DNA of 8,260 bases, taken from assembly GCA_003551745.1 (NCBI GenBank), contig PUNI01000452.1:1-8260 (forward strand), given 5' to 3'. This stretch comes from Paracoccaceae bacterium. GTDB taxonomy: Bacteria > Pseudomonadota > Alphaproteobacteria > Rhodobacterales > Rhodobacteraceae. The position numbers and the translations under genes were made by a program. Shown here piece by piece: positions 5,679 through 8,260 of the stretch. Each line of letters opens with the position of its first letter. The stretch's first letter is position 1. The notes beneath the pieces are model-generated. The model had not been told where the DNA came from and ran no database searches. It saw only the letters and a program-made list of their open reading frames with translations.

Positions 5679-8260
5679 GTGCAGTTCACCCGGCTCCGTC
5701 TCAACGGCTTCAAGAGCTTCGTCGACCCCACCGAGCTGGTGATCGCCGAGGGGCTGACCGGCGTGGTCGGACCGAACGGGTGCGGCAAGTCGAACCTCTT
5801 GGAGGCGCTGCGCTGGGTGATGGGCGAGAACCGCCCCACCGCCATGCGCGGCGCGGGCATGGAGGACGTGATCTTTGCCGGCGCCGCGTCGCGCCCGGCA
5901 CGCAGCTTCGCCGAGGTCTCGCTGCGGCTGGACAACACCGACCGCCGCGCGCCGGCCGGCTTCAACGACACCGACACCCTGGAGATCGCCCGCCGCATCA
6001 CCCGCGACGCGGGCTCGGCCTATCGCGTGAACGGCAAGGAGGCCCGGGCGCGCGACGTGCAGATTCTGTTCGCCGATTCCTCGACGGGGGCGCATTCCCC
6101 GGCGCTGGTCCGCCAGGGCCAGATCGCCGAACTGATCTCGGCCCGTCCCCGCGCCCGCCGCCGGGTGCTGGAGGAGGCCGCCGGCATCGCCGGCCTCTAT
6201 GCCCGCCGCCATGAGGCTGAACTGCGGCTCAACGGGGCCGAAACCAACCTTGCCCGGGTTGCCGACCTGCTCGACGGGCTCGCTGCCCAGCTGGCGCAGC
6301 TCGATCGCCAGGCCCGGCAGGCGGCCCGGTACCGCGAGATCGGCGAGGCCCTCCGTCGGGCCGAGGGCGTGCTCCTGTGGCGCCGCTGGGAGGCTGCGGA
6401 GGCGGCTGGCGCGGCGGCCGCGCAGGCGCTGGCCGAGGCGACCCGCACCGCTGCCCGCGCCGAGACCGACGCGCGGCAGGCCGCGCGGCTGCGCGAGGAG
6501 GCCGAGCTGGCGCTGCCGCCGTCGCGCGAGGAAGACACCATCGCGGCGGCCATCCTGCAGCGCGTCAGCGTCGAACGCGACACGCTGGCCGCCGAATCCG
6601 ACCGCGCCGACCGGGCCATCGCCGAGCTGGAGGCGCGGCTCGCGCAGCTGTCCCGTGACGGCGAGCGCGAGGCGGCGCTGAACCATGACGCCGAGGCCAC
6701 CATCAGCCGGCTGGAGACGGAAGCCGGCACGCTGGCCGAGGCCGGGACGGGTTTCGAGGCCCGGCTTGCCGAAGCCGGCGCGGCCGCGGGCGCCGCGGCC
6801 GAGGCGCTGGCCGGACGCGAGGCCATGGTGGACAGCCGCGCCGCCGAGGTGGCGGATCTGAGCGCGCGGCATCAGGCGGCGGACCGCGCGCTGGCCGAGG
6901 CCGCTGCCGCGGCCGCGCAAGCCGAGCGCGACGCCGACGGCGCCCGCGCCGAGCTTGCCGCCGCCGGCGACACGCTCGCCCGGCTGACCCGCGAGACCGA
7001 GGCCGCCCGCGAGGCGCAGCGCGCCGCCGCCGGCGATGCCGAGGCCGCCGAGGCCCAGCTGACCGCGGCCGAGGCCGAGCGCGGCGAGTTGCAGGGCCGG
7101 GAAGCCGCCGCCCGCGCCGCCCGGGCCGAGGCCGAGGGCCAGGCCGGCACGCTGCGCGCCGAGGTGGCCGCGCTGGCGCGGCTGGTCGACTGCGACAGCG
7201 ACGAGGCCGACGCGCTGATCGACCGGCTGCGCGTGGCCGAGGGCTATGAGGCGGCGCTCGGCGCGGCGCTGGGCGAGGATCTGCGCGCCCCCGAGATCGT
7301 GCCCGGACAGGCTGCCGACAGCGGCTGGGTGGACCTGCCGCCCTGCACCGCGTCGCCGTTGCCCGGTGGCGCCGAGCCGCTGGCCGCCCGGGTCGAGGCG
7401 CCCGCCGTTCTGGCGCGCCGGCTGGGCCAGATCGGGGTCGTGGCGCCCGCCGACGGGCCCCGGCTGCAGGCCGATCTGCGCCCGGGCCAGCGCCTGGTCA
7501 GCCTCTCGGGCGATCTTTGGCGCTGGGACGGGTTGCGTCAGGCGGCCGACAGCGCGCCCTCGGCAGCGGCGCTGCGCCTCCAGCAGGTCAACCGGCTTGC
7601 CGCCCTGCGCCGCGACCTGGAGGTGGCCGAGAGTCGGGCCGAGACGGCGTGCAGTGCCCATGAGAAACTGACCGCGCGGCTGGAGGAGCTGACCCGGGCG
7701 GCGGAGGACGCGCGCGCCGCCCGCCGGGCCGCCGACCGCGCCCTCAGCGAGGCCGGCCGCACGCTCGCCCGCGCCGAGGCCGACCTCGACCGTGCCACCG
7801 CGCGCCGCGAGACGTCCGAAGCGGCGCTGGCACGTCACCTTTCCGATGCCGAGGCCGCTGCCGCCCGACAGGCCAAGGCCGAGGCGACGCGCGCGGGGCT
7901 GGCCGATCTCGCTGCCGCCAGATCTGCGATGGAGGCGCTCCGGACCGAGGTGGAGGCGTCGCGCGGCGCCATGCTCACCGCCCGCACCGCCCAGGAGGCG
8001 CTGCGCCGCGAGGGCGAGGCCCGCGACCGGCGAGCCGCCGAACTGCGCCGCGAGATCGACGGCTGGCGCGCCAGGCTGGCCAGCGCCGGCGCCCGGCTCG
8101 CGGAGCTGGATCACCGTCGCGCCGATGCCGAGGCGCAGCTGGCGGCCGCCAGTGCCCGGCCGGCGGAACTGGAGGCGCGGCGCGCCTCCGTTGCCGGCCA
8201 GCTCGCCGTCGCCGAGGCCCGGCGTACCGCCGCTGCCGAGGCGCTCGCCGCCGCCGAAGC
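5679..8260 (+). CDS. smc: chromosome segregation protein SMC, N-terminal 860 residues (runs off the window)
   Basis: SMC is the ATPase core of the ScpAB-SMC condensin, which compacts and separates nucleoid DNA in the cytoplasm. The protein begins MQFTRLRLNGFKSF, with Walker A GPNGCGKS at 31-38, a WVMGENRP segment after it, and the Q-loop-like VRQGQI around residues 144-149. The head half ends near residue 170. An Ala/Glu/Arg-rich coiled coil follows to about 500. A non-coil stretch of about 503-625, containing YEAALGAALG (523 on) and LVSLSGDLWRWDG, is the hinge. The returning coil runs from about 630 to the window edge. The ABC signature and Walker B lie beyond the window, since bacterial SMCs are about 1150-1190 aa. 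The GTG start is chosen for AGGA 8 bases upstream and because the conserved N-terminus begins exactly there; no alternative in-frame start is nearby. No frameshift or stop interrupts the 860 codons. Confidence 0.95.
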   Translation, partial: MQFTRLRLNGFKSFVDPTELVIAEGLTGVVGPNGCGKSNLLEALRWVMGENRPTAMRGAGMEDVIFAGAASRPARSFAEVSLRLDNTDRRAPAGFNDTDTLEIARRITRDAGSAYRVNGKEARARDVQILFADSSTGAHSPALVRQGQIAELISARPRARRRVLEEAAGIAGLYARRHEAELRLNGAETNLARVADLLDGLAAQLAQLDRQARQAARYREIGEALRRAEGVLLWRRWEAAEAAGAAAAQALAEATRTAARAETDARQAARLREEAELALPPSREEDTIAAAILQRVSVERDTLAAESDRADRAIAELEARLAQLSRDGEREAALNHDAEATISRLETEAGTLAEAGTGFEARLAEAGAAAGAAAEALAGREAMVDSRAAEVADLSARHQAADRALAEAAAAAAQAERDADGARAELAAAGDTLARLTRETEAAREAQRAAAGDAEAAEAQLTAAEAERGELQGREAAARAARAEAEGQAGTLRAEVAALARLVDCDSDEADALIDRLRVAEGYEAALGAALGEDLRAPEIVPGQAADSGWVDLPPCTASPLPGGAEPLAARVEAPAVLARRLGQIGVVAPADGPRLQADLRPGQRLVSLSGDLWRWDGLRQAADSAPSAAALRLQQVNRLAALRRDLEVAESRAETACSAHEKLTARLEELTRAAEDARAARRAADRALSEAGRTLARAEADLDRATARRETSEAALARHLSDAEAAAARQAKAEATRAGLADLAAARSAMEALRTEVEASRGAMLTARTAQEALRREGEARDRRAAELRREIDGWRARLASAGARLAELDHRRADAEAQLAAASARPAELEARRASVAGQLAVAEARRTAAAEALAAAE

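Noticed and set aside
5327..6001. In-frame N-terminal extension of the molybdopterin subunit to a start near 6001
   Set aside because: It would cross the smc start and bury the Tat signal inside the protein. The signal at 5326-5230 fixes the true N-terminus.
5400..8114. A 904-codon minus-strand open frame antisense to smc
   Set aside because: The product is a Gly/Arg/Leu-rich string without domain character, created by the GC-rich codons of the coiled-coil gene. The plus strand shows unmistakable SMC motifs.

Overview
This is a high-GC window with many GC-ending codons, Shine-Dalgarno-led GTG starts and closely packed genes. Protein style, in particular an SMC N-terminus reading MQFTRLRLNGFKSF with Walker A GPNGCGKS, suggests an alphaproteobacterium, probably of the Rhodobacterales. 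That assignment is inferred from protein and tRNA character, not from a database match.

Layout, left to right. (1) Bases 1-225: a short leader with a candidate promoter, then a complete plus-strand tRNA-Phe(GAA) with encoded CCA. (2) Bases 226-594: no intact gene. A decayed C-terminal fragment of a tyrosine recombinase (phage or island integrase) lies on the minus strand, ending about 55 bases from the tRNA 3' end. Its expected catalytic Tyr codon reads Ser, and its reading frame breaks upstream. This looks like the scar of an element that integrated at tRNA-Phe. A strong hairpin at 541-566 probably ends the next operon. (3) Bases 595-5326, minus strand: a three-gene operon, transcribed right to left, for a periplasmic molybdenum hydroxylase of the xanthine dehydrogenase / aldehyde dehydrogenase superfamily. 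It encodes a Tat-exported molybdopterin subunit (964 aa), a two-cluster [2Fe-2S] subunit (180 aa, ATGA overlap) and a membrane-anchored triheme cytochrome c (428 aa, GTG start). (4) Bases 5327-5678: a divergent intergenic region with inverted repeats and a candidate smc promoter. (5) Bases 5679-8260, plus strand: the first 860 codons of the chromosome-condensation ATPase gene smc, running off the right edge.

How the genes work together: the large subunit would oxidise an aldehyde or an N-heterocycle at Mo. The two [2Fe-2S] clusters would carry electrons to the triheme cytochrome, which passes them to the respiratory chain. No FAD subunit is present, which fits a cytochrome-linked dehydrogenase rather than an NAD- or O2-linked xanthine dehydrogenase. 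The FeS subunit has no signal peptide and is probably co-exported with its Tat-tagged partner. The operon lies between an integrase scar at a tRNA and a core gene (smc), so it may be cargo of an old genomic island. That is inference only.
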